Below are positions 24,405-33,066 of a DNA stretch of 34,860 nt, piece after piece. Under the pieces are notes generated by a model. The model had not been told where the DNA came from and did no database searches. It saw only the letters and a program-made list of their open reading frames with translations. Both the position numbers and the translations under genes were made by a program. Source of the DNA: Neorhizobium sp. UBA7851 (GTDB lineage Bacteria; Pseudomonadota; Alphaproteobacteria; Rhizobiales; Rhizobiaceae); the NCBI GenBank assembly GCA_002500765.1, contig DLSX01000019.1, positions 1 through 34,860 on the forward strand, read 5' to 3'. Numbering within the stretch: position 1 is the stretch's first letter; every line of letters starts with the position of its first letter.

Positions 24405-25865
24405 TCACAGATAGGGTGAACCCAACCAGAGCACCCGTTCAAGCAAGCGTTTTGCAAATGGTCGTGATCTGAGACCATGCAAGTTCACTTCTTCCGCAGA
24501 GGAAATAGCCAGATCGATCCTTCGTTCCAGGGCTTGCGCAAATCCGCGGTCGAAAACTTCGAGATCGACCTCGAAATTCAACCTTAGCGACCGGGGATCG
24601 ATATTGGACGATCCCACATAGGACCAGCAGCCGTCGATCGCCATCAGCTTGGAATGGTTGAACGGCCCCGTTGCCCGCCAGATACGGCAATAGTTTTTCA
24701 GCATCTGGTCGAACTGCGCGGTCATCGCCAGATCGACGAGTTTGAGGTTGTTGGCGCTCGGTACGACGATATCGACCGACACGCCGCGCCGCGCCGCGGT
24801 GATGAGGGCGGTAATGAGTTCACGGTCGGGAAGGAAATAAGGCGAGACGATCTTGATCGAGGAGCGAGCGATCGAAAACGCGCCCATCAGCATCTTCTGG
24901 TTCGTCTCGACACTGCGATCCGGCCCCGAGGATACGCTGCGCATGACTGTCGGCGAACCAGGTTCGACATCCGGCGTCGGCACTTTCCATGCATCTCCCT
25001 CCAGCTTCTCGCCGGTCGAGAATTCCCAGTCGGCCGCTGAAATGGCCAGAAGGTCGGCCACGATGGGGCCGGCAACCCTGAAATGCGTATCGACAGCGCA
25101 TCTATCTCCGCTGAATTCGCGGGAAAACCCCTCGCGGATATTCATTCCGCCGGTAAACGCCTCGGCTCCGTCGATCACCATGATCTTCCGGTGGGTGCGA
25201 AGGTTTGCATAGGGAAGGCGCAGGCCTGTGATGACATTGCCGTTGAACACGTCGACGGTCACGCCACCTTCGCGCAGCATGCCGAGCACGCTCGGCACGG
25301 AATAACGTGCACCGACCGCATCGACCAACACCCGTACCTCGACACCGCGACCGACCGCGGCACTGAGTGCCTCTATGAACCGGATCCCGATACGGTCGCG
25401 GTCGAAAATATAGGTTTCCAGCAGGATGGAACGGATGGCCCGCCCGATACCCTCCAGCATGGCGACATAGGCCGTATCGCCGTTATCGAAGGGCGAGATC
25501 GTATTGCCGGTCGTCAGATGATGCCGGGTCACGCGATCACCGAGTATTTTCATGGCCCGGAAACGATAACCGAAATCACGGATCACCTGATCGTCGGTCG
25601 CATCATAGGAAGCGAAATCGAAACGTTCGGTCCCCTGCAGCAGCGAGCGCCGGTCACCGATGACGTTGCGGCGGATACGATTGATGCCGGCGATCAGATA
25701 AAACGCGGCCCCGACGATAGGCGAGAGCAGGATGACGCCAACCCAGCCGACCGCGGAGCGGACCTCTTCCTTGGTCATCGTCGCATGAACGGCCGCAGAC
25801 GCGCCGGCCACCACCGAGATAATGAACAGGATGTGCGGCCAGTAGGCATCAAAAAGCGCGATCAT
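24405..25865 (-). CDS. cls: Cardiolipin synthase-like phospholipase D-family protein
   Basis: Predicted to condense two phosphatidylglycerols to cardiolipin and glycerol at the inner membrane. The 486 residues begin with two membrane helices (about 10-27 and 38-60, the second containing VGWVGVILLSPIVGAAFYL) and then carry two phospholipase D half-domains, each with a full HKD motif: H225-x-K227-x4-D232 (HRKIMVIDG) and H404-x-K406-x4-D411 (HSKLMAIDG), followed by GSSNIDPRSLRLNFE, as in bacterial Cls. A related transphosphatidylase activity cannot be excluded. The start is unusual: the ATG at 25865 has no ribosome site and lies inside a perfect 12-bp inverted repeat, overlapping the stop of an 8-codon upstream ORF. 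An in-frame TTG at 25874 is an alternative. It is 65 bp downstream of the aminotransferase gene and 51 bp upstream of the EEP gene. Confidence 0.88.
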   Translation of the reverse strand: MIALFDAYWPHILFIISVVAGASAAVHATMTKEEVRSAVGWVGVILLSPIVGAAFYLIAGINRIRRNVIGDRRSLLQGTERFDFASYDATDDQVIRDFGYRFRAMKILGDRVTRHHLTTGNTISPFDNGDTAYVAMLEGIGRAIRSILLETYIFDRDRIGIRFIEALSAAVGRGVEVRVLVDAVGARYSVPSVLGMLREGGVTVDVFNGNVITGLRLPYANLRTHRKIMVIDGAEAFTGGMNIREGFSREFSGDRCAVDTHFRVAGPIVADLLAISAADWEFSTGEKLEGDAWKVPTPDVEPGSPTVMRSVSSGPDRSVETNQKMLMGAFSIARSSIKIVSPYFLPDRELITALITAARRGVSVDIVVPSANNLKLVDLAMTAQFDQMLKNYCRIWRATGPFNHSKLMAIDGCWSYVGSSNIDPRSLRLNFEVDLEVFDRGFAQALERRIDLAISSAEEVNLHGLRSRPFAKRLLERVLWLGSPYL

Positions 25866-25891
25866 GGCGTCCAATATAGGGACGCCATGAT
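25861..25891 (-). promoter_or_regulatory. Perfect 12-bp inverted repeat over the cls start codon, with an 8-codon upstream ORF
   Basis: ATCATGGCGTCC (25861-25872) and GGACGCCATGAT (25880-25891) are perfect inverted arms around 7 nt (AATATAG). In cls mRNA this would be a strong hairpin with the cls ATG (25865-25863) in its 3' arm. The mirrored ATG in the 5' arm (25888-25886) opens an 8-codon ORF, MASLYWTP, whose TGA (25864-25862) overlaps the cls ATG as ATGA. This is the geometry of translational coupling or start-codon masking. A DNA operator is the alternative reading. Confidence 0.6.
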
Positions 25892-25930
25892 GCTAGGCAA
25901 TGATACTGGGCAATCGCCGAAATCAGCGGT

Positions 25931-27286
25931 TTAAGCCGCCAGTTCCCTGGCGAATTTTTCCAGGCCACGCTCGACCTTGTCGAACATGTCGTCGACCTGC
26001 GCGTCGGTAATGATCATTGGCGGGCAGAAAGCCATCGAATCGCCGATCGCGCGGCTGATCACACCCTCTTCCATCAGATATCCGAACAGTTTGGGGCCAA
26101 GCTGCCCGGCTGCAAAACCTTCACGCGGCGCAAGCTCGAAGGCGCCGATCAGGCCGACGCCGCGGGTTTCGATGACCAGCGGATGATCACCGATCGCCTT
26201 AAGACGCGCCAGGAATTTGGGGCTGAGCGCCCTGACATTTCCGACCAGATCGCGCTCCTCGATGATTTTGATGTTTTCCAGCGCGACGGCAGCTGCGACA
26301 GGATGGCCGGCAGCGGTGACGCCATGGCCGAACGTGCCGATCTTCGCCGATTCATCGGCCAGCGGCTGGTAGACGTTCTCGTTGATCAGCAGCGCCGAAA
26401 TCGGCTGGTAGGAGGACGAAATCTGCTTCGACAAGGTGATCATGTCGGGCTGCAGCGCAAATGTCGTCGTGCCGAACATCTCGCCGGTACGGCCGAAACC
26501 GCAGATGACTTCGTCGGCGATGAACAGGACATCGTATTTCTTCAGAACCTTCTGGATCGCTTCCCAGTATCCCACCGGTGGAACGATGACGCCGCCTGCG
26601 CCCATCACGGGCTCGCCGATAAAGGCGGCAACCGTATCGGGACCTTCCTTCAGGATCAGGTCTTCCAGATCTTTCGCGCAGCGCTCGACGAACTGCGCCT
26701 CGGTCTCGCCTTCCGTCTTGAAGACGCGATAGTGCGGGCAGGTCGTGTGCAGCACGCGGGCGATCGGCAGGTCGAAGGACCGGTGATTGTTCGGCAGGCC
26801 GGTCAGGCTGGCCGAGGCGATGGTGACGCCGTGATAACCCTTGATGCGCGAGATGATCTTCTTCTTGTCCGGCTTGCCAAGCGCATTCGCCCGGTACCAG
26901 ACGATCTTCATCGCCGTGTCGTTGGCCTCGGAACCCGAATTGGTGAAATAGGCCTTCGACATCGGCACCGGCGAAATCTCGATGAGCTTTTCGGCCAGCT
27001 CGACGGAAGGGCTGTGCGTCCGCGCCGTGAACGTATGGTAATAGGGCAGCTTGGCCATCTGCCTGGCCGCAGCTTCGACGAGCCGGCTTTCGCCGAACCC
27101 GACGCCGACGCTCCACAGGCCCGCCATGCCTTCGATATATTGATTGCCGGCATTGTCGTAGACATGGATGCCTTCGCCACGCTCGATCACCAGCGCACCG
27201 TCGCGTTCCAGCGCCCGTGCATTCGTGTAGGAATGAAGATGGTAGGCCTTGTCACGGGCCTCGATGGAATTGGGCTGGATCGTCAC
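25931..27286 (-). CDS. Class III aminotransferase, omega-amino acid or polyamine:pyruvate type
   Basis: A 451-residue PLP-dependent transaminase. The Schiff-base lysine is K287 in TLSKQISSSYQP; FTNSGSEANDTAMK (cofactor phosphate region), IKGYHGVTIAS, FIADEVICGFGRTG and FGHGVTAAGHP are all diagnostic of the class III family and resemble enzymes that use pyruvate to accept amino groups from beta-alanine, putrescine or other omega-amines. The exact amine is unknown. Translation starts at GTG (27284-27286), with AAGGAG 7-8 bases upstream. The AbgB-like peptidase gene lies 139 bp upstream on the same strand, and the dpp importer is divergent beyond it. A shared amino acid or peptide catabolic role is inferred from this context. 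Confidence 0.9.
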   Translation of the reverse strand: MTIQPNSIEARDKAYHLHSYTNARALERDGALVIERGEGIHVYDNAGNQYIEGMAGLWSVGVGFGESRLVEAAARQMAKLPYYHTFTARTHSPSVELAEKLIEISPVPMSKAYFTNSGSEANDTAMKIVWYRANALGKPDKKKIISRIKGYHGVTIASASLTGLPNNHRSFDLPIARVLHTTCPHYRVFKTEGETEAQFVERCAKDLEDLILKEGPDTVAAFIGEPVMGAGGVIVPPVGYWEAIQKVLKKYDVLFIADEVICGFGRTGEMFGTTTFALQPDMITLSKQISSSYQPISALLINENVYQPLADESAKIGTFGHGVTAAGHPVAAAVALENIKIIEERDLVGNVRALSPKFLARLKAIGDHPLVIETRGVGLIGAFELAPREGFAAGQLGPKLFGYLMEEGVISRAIGDSMAFCPPMIITDAQVDDMFDKVERGLEKFARELAA

Positions 27287-27425
27287 TGGCTGTTCTCCTT
27301 TCGCACGAACGCGAATAGGAAATTCATAAGAGGAATTAAGCGGATTTCCAGCCCTTGAATGTGATTTAGTCGAGCCGGCCGTTTAAAATAATTGACGGGC
27401 TCATGACCATTTTTCATAGACGCGC

Positions 27426-28859
27426 TCAACGCACCGTCATGGCTGCGATCGGCGGCTCCGCCTGAGCCGGGATCGGGCTGCGGTATTCCTGCCCCTTGTG
27501 ACGGCGTTTGAGATCGGCCCATGCCGCCTCTCGCAACTGCTCGCTCGTCATTGCCGCAAGACCTGTGGCAGCCATCACCTTTGCGACGGAAGCCATGCCC
27601 TTGTGGGCAAGCGCGCTCTTGCCCTGCGCCACCACCTGCCAGGTGTGAAGCTGGGTGCCGATCGCAAGCGTAGCGCCATAGGCCTGCACCGTCGGCACGA
27701 CCCAGCTGACATCGCCGACATCGGTCGATCCGCCCATCTGGCGGACCTCGTTGTGAGCCGGCAGGATGAAGTCGGCAAGCGGAATGTCCCGCTGTTCAAG
27801 ACGCTCCTGCGCCCAGCTGGCGGCCACGTCCTCGGGCGTCAGGGTGGATCGGATCTTCTGAGCGAACTCGACATCCTCGGCATCGAAGGCCGGCGGCCCC
27901 ATGCTGTCCCAGATGTCCTGCATCGTGTCCATCAGCGGTGTGTTGACCACCAGGTTGGAAACACCGGCAAGCGTGACGGCCTCGACCTTGGTTTCGGTCA
28001 TCAACGCCGCGCCTTCGGCAACCTTCTTCACCCGCTCGATCAGCGCGAAGAGGCCTGCGAGATCCGGCGCGCGGACGACGTAACGTACCTTCGCATGCGC
28101 CTGAACGACATTCGGGGAAATGCCGCCGGCATCCAGGATGGCATAATGGATACGGCAATCGGACTGCATATGCTCGCGCATATAATTGACACCGACGCTC
28201 ATCAACTCGACCGCATCGAGCGCGCTGCGTCCCAGTTCCGGCACGGCGGCAGCATGGGCGGCACGGCCGGTGAAGGTAAAATCGATGCGGCAATTGGCAA
28301 GCGACGTCTCGCGCTGCACGCCGGCAAAGTTGCTCGGGTGCCAGCTAATGGCGATATCGACATCGGAAAACGCACCGTCGCGAACCATGAAGGCCTTGGC
28401 GGCACCACCCTCTTCCGCCGGACATCCGTAATAGCGGACCCGGCCGGGCGTACCTGTCTTTTCAAGCCAGTCCTTGATTGCGGTTGCCGCCAGAAGGGAC
28501 GCCGAACCAAGCAGGTTGTGCCCGCAGCCATGACCATTTGCACCAGCAATAAGCGGGTCATGCTCGGTTGCATCCGCCTTCTGGCTGAGGCCCGCAAGCG
28601 CGTCATATTCCCCGAGAAACGCAATGACCGGACCGCCACTGCCGGCCTCGCCCATCACTGCAGTTGGAATATTCGCAACCGCATCGGTAATTCGGAATCC
28701 CTGCGCTTCCAGCATTTCGCGATGCGCCGCAGCAGACTGCGTTTCCATGTAGCAGGTTTCGGGCGTTCCCCAGACCTGGTTCGCCAATTCCGCAAACACT
28801 TCCGTCTTTCGGTCCACGAGATCCCAGACGAGAGGGAGGTTCGAATTGCCTTCTGTCAT
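27426..28859 (-). CDS. M20 amidohydrolase, AbgB-like (aminobenzoyl-glutamate hydrolase type)
   Basis: A 477-residue zinc-dependent peptidase of the M20 family. It shows the metal-binding GHGCGHNLLG (with the preceding FLGEYDALAGLSQ), the paired glutamates in GCPAEEGGAAK, and a dimerisation insert with the conserved His (FTGRAAHAAA), and it is longer than usual M20D enzymes, as in AbgB, which splits p-aminobenzoyl-glutamate. It could instead cleave dipeptides or other N-acylated amino acids. It is divergent from dppA across about 500 bp, so the importer may supply its substrate. The ATG at 28859 follows AAGGCGG in the leader; an in-frame TTG at 28862 precedes it directly. It is the second M20-family enzyme in the window and not a close copy of the first. 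Confidence 0.88.
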   Translation of the reverse strand: MTEGNSNLPLVWDLVDRKTEVFAELANQVWGTPETCYMETQSAAAHREMLEAQGFRITDAVANIPTAVMGEAGSGGPVIAFLGEYDALAGLSQKADATEHDPLIAGANGHGCGHNLLGSASLLAATAIKDWLEKTGTPGRVRYYGCPAEEGGAAKAFMVRDGAFSDVDIAISWHPSNFAGVQRETSLANCRIDFTFTGRAAHAAAVPELGRSALDAVELMSVGVNYMREHMQSDCRIHYAILDAGGISPNVVQAHAKVRYVVRAPDLAGLFALIERVKKVAEGAALMTETKVEAVTLAGVSNLVVNTPLMDTMQDIWDSMGPPAFDAEDVEFAQKIRSTLTPEDVAASWAQERLEQRDIPLADFILPAHNEVRQMGGSTDVGDVSWVVPTVQAYGATLAIGTQLHTWQVVAQGKSALAHKGMASVAKVMAATGLAAMTSEQLREAAWADLKRRHKGQEYRSPIPAQAEPPIAAMTVR

Positions 28860-28862
28860 CAA

Positions 28863-29363
28863 CAGCCGCCTTGGTTTTTGGATATGAAATGCAGTGAATG
28901 CATACCTACCCCTTTCCGACGCGAGCGCAACGCATAATGCAAAGAATTAAGGCTATGCGCATCAATTGGGCAGCGGGGCCGCAGTTGTGATCAAAAGCCG
29001 AATCTTACCGTCTCGACAAGCAACCGATAATCGCTATTCTCGCGCGCCACGGGAAGCAGACACGCTGTGCGAGCAGAGCTTCACCGCAAAACAAATATGG
29101 TGTGAACAAACAGCGGCCAAGCATGATGTTCTGCATTTCATAGCCGATACGGAAGATTATTCCTTACGCGGCCGAAATGCGTGACGAGGGCAAACCCTGC
29201 AGCTTCACCCGAAATGGGGACATATATTTCGACCGGCATAGCCTACGCCTTCCCGGTCAGGAGGTGACGAACACAGGACTTGGCCAAAAGATGCGGCAAA
29301 ACGCATCATAAATCAGGGAAATCAACCGTGCTGGCGAAACCGGCACAGGTAGGGAGACTATAA
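28863..29363. other. Divergent control region between the M20 gene and dppA
   Basis: About 500 bp without a credible gene; a 72-codon frame at 28966-29184 starts with TTG, lacks a ribosome site and resembles nothing. Possible sites: ATGCA-GTGAA-TGCAT near 28888, the 8-bp palindrome ATGCGCAT (about 28954-28961), and a weak plus-strand promoter TCGACA (29013-29018) with TATTCT (29035-29040), 16-bp spacer. If that promoter is used, dppA has a leader of about 320 nt, long enough for regulatory structure; two inverted repeats near its end are listed separately. Confidence 0.45.
29290..29346 (+). promoter_or_regulatory. Two inverted repeats in the dppA leader
   Basis: GATGCG (29290-29295) and CGCATC (29302-29307) are perfect arms around 6 nt, operator-like in size. 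GTGCTGG (29328-29334) and CCGGCAC (29340-29346) form a 7-bp stem with one G-U pair and a CGAAA loop, ending 4 bases before the dppA ribosome site (AGGGAG, 29351-29356). The first could be a regulator site, the second an mRNA element affecting translation. Both are sequence-only predictions. Confidence 0.4.
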
Positions 29364-30962
29364 ATGAAACGTGCACTTACTCTCGCAGCGGCAGCGCTTT
29401 TGTCCGCAACGTTCTTTGCCGGCGCAGCCAGCGCCAAGACTTTCGTTTACTGCTCGGAAGGTTCTCCGGAAGGTTTTGATCCCGGCCTCTACACCGCCGG
29501 CACGACCTTCGACGCATCGGGCCACCCGATCTACAGCCGCCTGCTCGAATTCAAGCCGGGCACGACGCAGCCGGAAGCCGGTCTCGCCGAGAGCTGGGAC
29601 ATTTCTTCTGACGGAACCGTCTACACCTTCAAGCTCCGCTCGGGCGTCAAGTTCCAGACCACGGACTACTTCACCCCGACCCGCGAATTCAACGCTGACG
29701 ACGTCATCTTCTCGCTCGGTCGCCAGATCGACGAAAAGAACGCCTGGAACAAGTACATTTCCGGCGGCACCTGGGAATATGCCGAAGGCATGGGCTTCCC
29801 GAAGCTGATCAAGTCGATCGAAAAGGTCGATGACCTGACGGTCAAGATCACGCTCAACCGTCCGGAAGCACCGTTCCTCGCCAACATCGCCATGCCGTTC
29901 GCATCGATCCTGTCGAAGGAATATGCCGACAGCCTGGAAAAGGCCGGCACCAAGGAACAGCTGAACCAGCAGCCGGTCGGCACGGGTCCGTTCACCTTCG
30001 TTGCCTACCAGCAGGATGCGATCATCCGCTACAAGAAGAACGCCGATTATTGGGGCGGCGCTCCGAAGATCGACGATCTCGTCTTCGCGATCACCACCGA
30101 TGCCGCCGTTCGTTACCAGAAGCTCAAGGCCGGCGAATGCCACCTGATGCCTTACCCGAACGCTGCCGACGTCGAGTCGATGAAGTCGGACCCGAACCTT
30201 GAGGTTCTGGAGCAGGAAGGCCTCAACATCGCCTACCTCGCCTACAACACGACACAGGCTCCGTTCGACAAGCCGGAAGTTCGTATCGCGCTCAACAAGG
30301 CGATCAACAAGCAGGCAATCGTTGACGCCGTCTTCCAGGGCATGGCAACGCCGGCCACCAACCCGATCCCGCCGACGATGTGGTCCTACAACAACGACGT
30401 CAAGGACGACACCTACGACCTCGACGCCGCCAAGAAGATGCTGGCCGACGCCGGCGTCAAGGACCTGTCGATGAAGGTCTGGGCGATGCCGGTTTCGCGT
30501 CCGTACATGCTGAACGCACGTCGCGCTGCCGAAATCATCCAGGACGACTTCGCCAAGATCGGCGTCAAGGTCGAGATCGTTTCCTACGAATGGGCCGAAT
30601 ACCTGCAGCGTTCGAAGGACAAGAACCGTGACGGTGCCGCCATCCTCGGCTGGACCGGCGACAACGGCGACCCGGACAACTTCCTCGACACCCTGCTCGG
30701 CTGCGATGCTGTCGGCGGCAACAACCGTGCGCAGTGGTGCAACCAGGAATTCGACGCCCTCGTGAAGAAGGCCAAGTCGACCTCCGACCAGGCTGAACGC
30801 ACCAAGCTCTACGAGCAGGCACAGGTCATCTTCAAGAAGGATGCCCCCTGGGCAACCCTCGACCACTCCCTGTCCGTCGTTCCGATGCGCAAGGGCGTAA
30901 CCGGCTTTACCCAGAGCCCGCTCGGCGACTTCACCTTCGAAGCTGTCGATATCGCCGAGTAA
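29364..30962 (+). CDS. dppA: Dipeptide ABC transporter periplasmic binding protein (DppA)
   Basis: Binds dipeptides in the periplasm and delivers them to the DppBC channel; rhizobial and enteric Dpp systems can also carry 5-aminolevulinic acid or haem. The 532 residues begin with a Sec signal peptide cleaved after ASA at about residue 24. The mature protein follows E. coli DppA closely in landmarks: VYCSEGSPEGFDP at its start, GTGPF, MPYPNAADV, IPPTMW, WAMPVSRPY and GWTGDNGDPDNF, the last holding the Asp that grips the peptide amino group in E. coli DppA. That makes the dipeptide assignment firmer than for most SBP_bac_5 proteins. AGGGAG lies 7 bases before the ATG. A hairpin downstream separates it from the permease genes, fitting the usual excess of binding protein. 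Confidence 0.93.
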   Translation: MKRALTLAAAALLSATFFAGAASAKTFVYCSEGSPEGFDPGLYTAGTTFDASGHPIYSRLLEFKPGTTQPEAGLAESWDISSDGTVYTFKLRSGVKFQTTDYFTPTREFNADDVIFSLGRQIDEKNAWNKYISGGTWEYAEGMGFPKLIKSIEKVDDLTVKITLNRPEAPFLANIAMPFASILSKEYADSLEKAGTKEQLNQQPVGTGPFTFVAYQQDAIIRYKKNADYWGGAPKIDDLVFAITTDAAVRYQKLKAGECHLMPYPNAADVESMKSDPNLEVLEQEGLNIAYLAYNTTQAPFDKPEVRIALNKAINKQAIVDAVFQGMATPATNPIPPTMWSYNNDVKDDTYDLDAAKKMLADAGVKDLSMKVWAMPVSRPYMLNARRAAEIIQDDFAKIGVKVEIVSYEWAEYLQRSKDKNRDGAAILGWTGDNGDPDNFLDTLLGCDAVGGNNRAQWCNQEFDALVKKAKSTSDQAERTKLYEQAQVIFKKDAPWATLDHSLSVVPMRKGVTGFTQSPLGDFTFEAVDIAE

Positions 30963-30985
30963 TCTTCGGCCATCACAACTTTTTT

Positions 30986-31019
30986 GCCGCGGGACGCGTT
31001 GCGTTTCCCGCGGCATTTT
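30986..31019 (+). terminator. Intercistronic hairpin between dppA and dppB
   Basis: GCCGCGGG (30986-30993) pairs with CCCGCGGC (31007-31014), and inside it ACGC (30994-30997) pairs with GCGT (31001-31004) around GTT, with a two-base bulge. ATTTTCTT follows. It starts 24 bases after the dppA stop. Such structures after a binding-protein gene commonly act as partial terminators or protect the 3' end, giving more dppA than dppBCDF message. Confidence 0.7.
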
Positions 31020-31122
31020 CTTATGAGATGCCTAAAAATATGGCGGTGACGCCGATATGACCGGGTGCGTGGCTTGACAAAACCCATGAATCCGGCCCGC
31101 TCCTTTTCCGCAAAGGCTTAAA

Positions 31123-32127
31123 ATGTTTGGCTTCCTTCTGCGGCGCCTCGCCGTCCTGATCCCGACTTTCATCGGGGTCTCCATAATCGCCTTCTCCTTC
31201 ATCCGGCTTCTGCCGGGTGATCCGGTGGCACTCCTTTCGGGTGAGCGCGTCATGTCTCCGGAGCGTCACGCGCAGATTTCCGCGCAGCTCGGCATGGACC
31301 GACCTATGGTCGTGCAATATTTCGATTATCTCGGCGGCGTCCTCACCGGCGACTTCGGCACCTCGATCGTGTCCAAGAAGCCCGTTCTCGACCAGTTCCT
31401 GACGCTGTTCCCGGCAACGATTGAACTGTCCTTCTGTGCTATCATCATCGCCATCGCGCTCGGCATTCCGGCCGGCGTGATTGCTGCGATGAAGCGCGGA
31501 TCGATCTTCGACCAGGGCCTGATGGGCATCGCACTCGTCGGTTATTCGATGCCGATCTTCTGGTGGGGCCTGCTCCTCATCATCCTGTTCTCCGGTATCC
31601 TGCAATGGTTCCCGGTCTCGGGCCGAATCTCGCTGATGTTCTATTTCCCGCAGGTCACCGGCTTCATGCTGATCGACAGCCTGATCTCGGGCCAGAAGGG
31701 CGCATTCGCTTCGGCACTCAGCCATCTGGCATTGCCGTCGATCGTGCTGGCCACCATTCCGCTCGCCGTCATCGCGCGCCAGACGCGCTCGGCCATGCTG
31801 GAAGTGCTGTCGGAAGACTACGTCCGCACCGCCCGCGCCAAGGGCCTCTCCCCGTTCCGCGTCGTCGGCATCCACGCACTGCGCAACGCCATGATCCCGG
31901 TCATCACCACGGTCGGCCTGCAGGTCGGCGTCATGCTGGCCGGCGCCATCCTGACCGAGACGATCTTCTCCTGGCCGGGCATCGGCAAGTGGATCCTCGA
32001 CAGCGTCTTCCGCCGCGACTACGCCGTCATCCAGGGAGGCCTGCTGCTGATCGCTGCGATCATCATGACGGTCAACCTGATCGTCGATCTGCTCTACGGC
32101 CTCGTCAACCCGCGTATCCGCCACTAA
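31123..32127 (+). CDS. dppB: Dipeptide ABC transporter permease DppB
   Basis: One of two inner-membrane permeases forming the dipeptide channel. The 334-residue protein starts with the helix FGFLLRRLAVLIPTFIGVSIIAFSF in the form typical of DppB/OppB, then LLPGDPVALL, and has about six membrane segments. The EAA loop that contacts the ATPases is at DYVRTARAKGLSPFRVVGIHALRNA, near residues 230-254. AAAGG lies 6 bases before the ATG. It follows the dppA hairpin and is 16 bp ahead of dppC in the same orientation. Confidence 0.92.
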   Translation: MFGFLLRRLAVLIPTFIGVSIIAFSFIRLLPGDPVALLSGERVMSPERHAQISAQLGMDRPMVVQYFDYLGGVLTGDFGTSIVSKKPVLDQFLTLFPATIELSFCAIIIAIALGIPAGVIAAMKRGSIFDQGLMGIALVGYSMPIFWWGLLLIILFSGILQWFPVSGRISLMFYFPQVTGFMLIDSLISGQKGAFASALSHLALPSIVLATIPLAVIARQTRSAMLEVLSEDYVRTARAKGLSPFRVVGIHALRNAMIPVITTVGLQVGVMLAGAILTETIFSWPGIGKWILDSVFRRDYAVIQGGLLLIAAIIMTVNLIVDLLYGLVNPRIRH

Positions 32128-32143
32128 GAAGGAGCAAAATCCC

Positions 32144-33064
32144 ATGGCCGACGCCACTATTACCCAAAAGGCCGCGGAGCCCGTCTCCAGCGCCCAGATG
32201 CGACGCCAGATGCTCAAGGAGTTCTGGTTCTATTTCTCCGAAAACCGCGGTGCCGTCATCGGCCTGTTCGTTTTCCTCCTGCTGGTGCTGGTCGCGATCT
32301 TTGCGCCGCTGATCGCGCCCCATTCGCCGTTCGAACAGTATCGCGACGCGGTGCTGAAGCCGCCGGTATGGGCTGAAGGCGGCACCGCAACCTATATCCT
32401 CGGTACCGACCCGGTCGGCCGCGATATCCTCTCGCGCCTGATCTACGGCGCCCAGTATTCGCTGTTCGTCGGTCTTGTCGTCACCACGCTGTCGCTGGTC
32501 ACCGGCATCATCGTCGGCCTGCTCGCCGGTTATTACCGCGGCTGGCTGGACACGATCATCATGCGCCTGATGGACATGATCCTCGCCGTTCCGTCGCTGC
32601 TTCTGGCGCTGGTGCTCGTCACCATTCTCGGCCCCGGCCTCAACAGCGCGATGATCGCCATCGCCGTAACGCTGCAGCCGCATTTCGTGCGCCTGACGCG
32701 TGCAGCCGTAATGGCCGAAAAGACCCGCGACTACGTGACGGCTGCCCGCATTGCCGGCGCAAGTCCGCTGCGCCTGATGTTCCGCACCATCCTGCCGAAC
32801 TGCACCGCGCCGCTGATCGTCCAGGCGACGCTGTCCTTCTCGAACGCCATCCTCGATGCGGCGGCTCTCGGCTTCCTCGGCATGGGCGCCCAGCCGCCGA
32901 CACCGGAATGGGGCACGATGCTGGCCGAAGCCCGCGAATTCATCCTGCGCGCCTGGTGGGTCGTCACCTTCCCCGGCCTTGCAATCCTCATCACCGTTCT
33001 TGCCATCAACCTGATGGGCGACGGCCTGCGCGATGCGCTTGATCCGAAGCTGAAGAGGTCCTGA
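32144..33064 (+). CDS. dppC: Dipeptide ABC transporter permease DppC
   Basis: Second permease of the dipeptide channel, 306 residues. It has the DppC/OppC-type N-terminal cytoplasmic segment with the first helix at about 36-57 (GAVIGLFVFLLLVLVAIFAPLI), the periplasmic stretch ending in LGTDPVGRDILSRLIYGAQYSL, and the EAA loop DYVTAARIAGASPLRLMFRTILPN at about 197-220. A strong AAGGAG ribosome site lies upstream of the ATG. Two bases separate its stop from the dppD start, so the genes are translated from one message. Confidence 0.92.
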   Translation: MADATITQKAAEPVSSAQMRRQMLKEFWFYFSENRGAVIGLFVFLLLVLVAIFAPLIAPHSPFEQYRDAVLKPPVWAEGGTATYILGTDPVGRDILSRLIYGAQYSLFVGLVVTTLSLVTGIIVGLLAGYYRGWLDTIIMRLMDMILAVPSLLLALVLVTILGPGLNSAMIAIAVTLQPHFVRLTRAAVMAEKTRDYVTAARIAGASPLRLMFRTILPNCTAPLIVQATLSFSNAILDAAALGFLGMGAQPPTPEWGTMLAEAREFILRAWWVVTFPGLAILITVLAINLMGDGLRDALDPKLKRS

Positions 33065-33066
33065 TC

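Noticed and set aside
28966..29184. 72-codon plus-strand frame ahead of dppA
   Set aside because: TTG start, no ribosome site, no hydrophobic or domain pattern, and it sits in a divergent control region.
29358..31016. Minus-strand frame of 552 codons antisense to dppA
   Set aside because: dppA on the plus strand has a signal peptide, ribosome site and close similarity to DppA landmarks; the antisense frame is a shadow.
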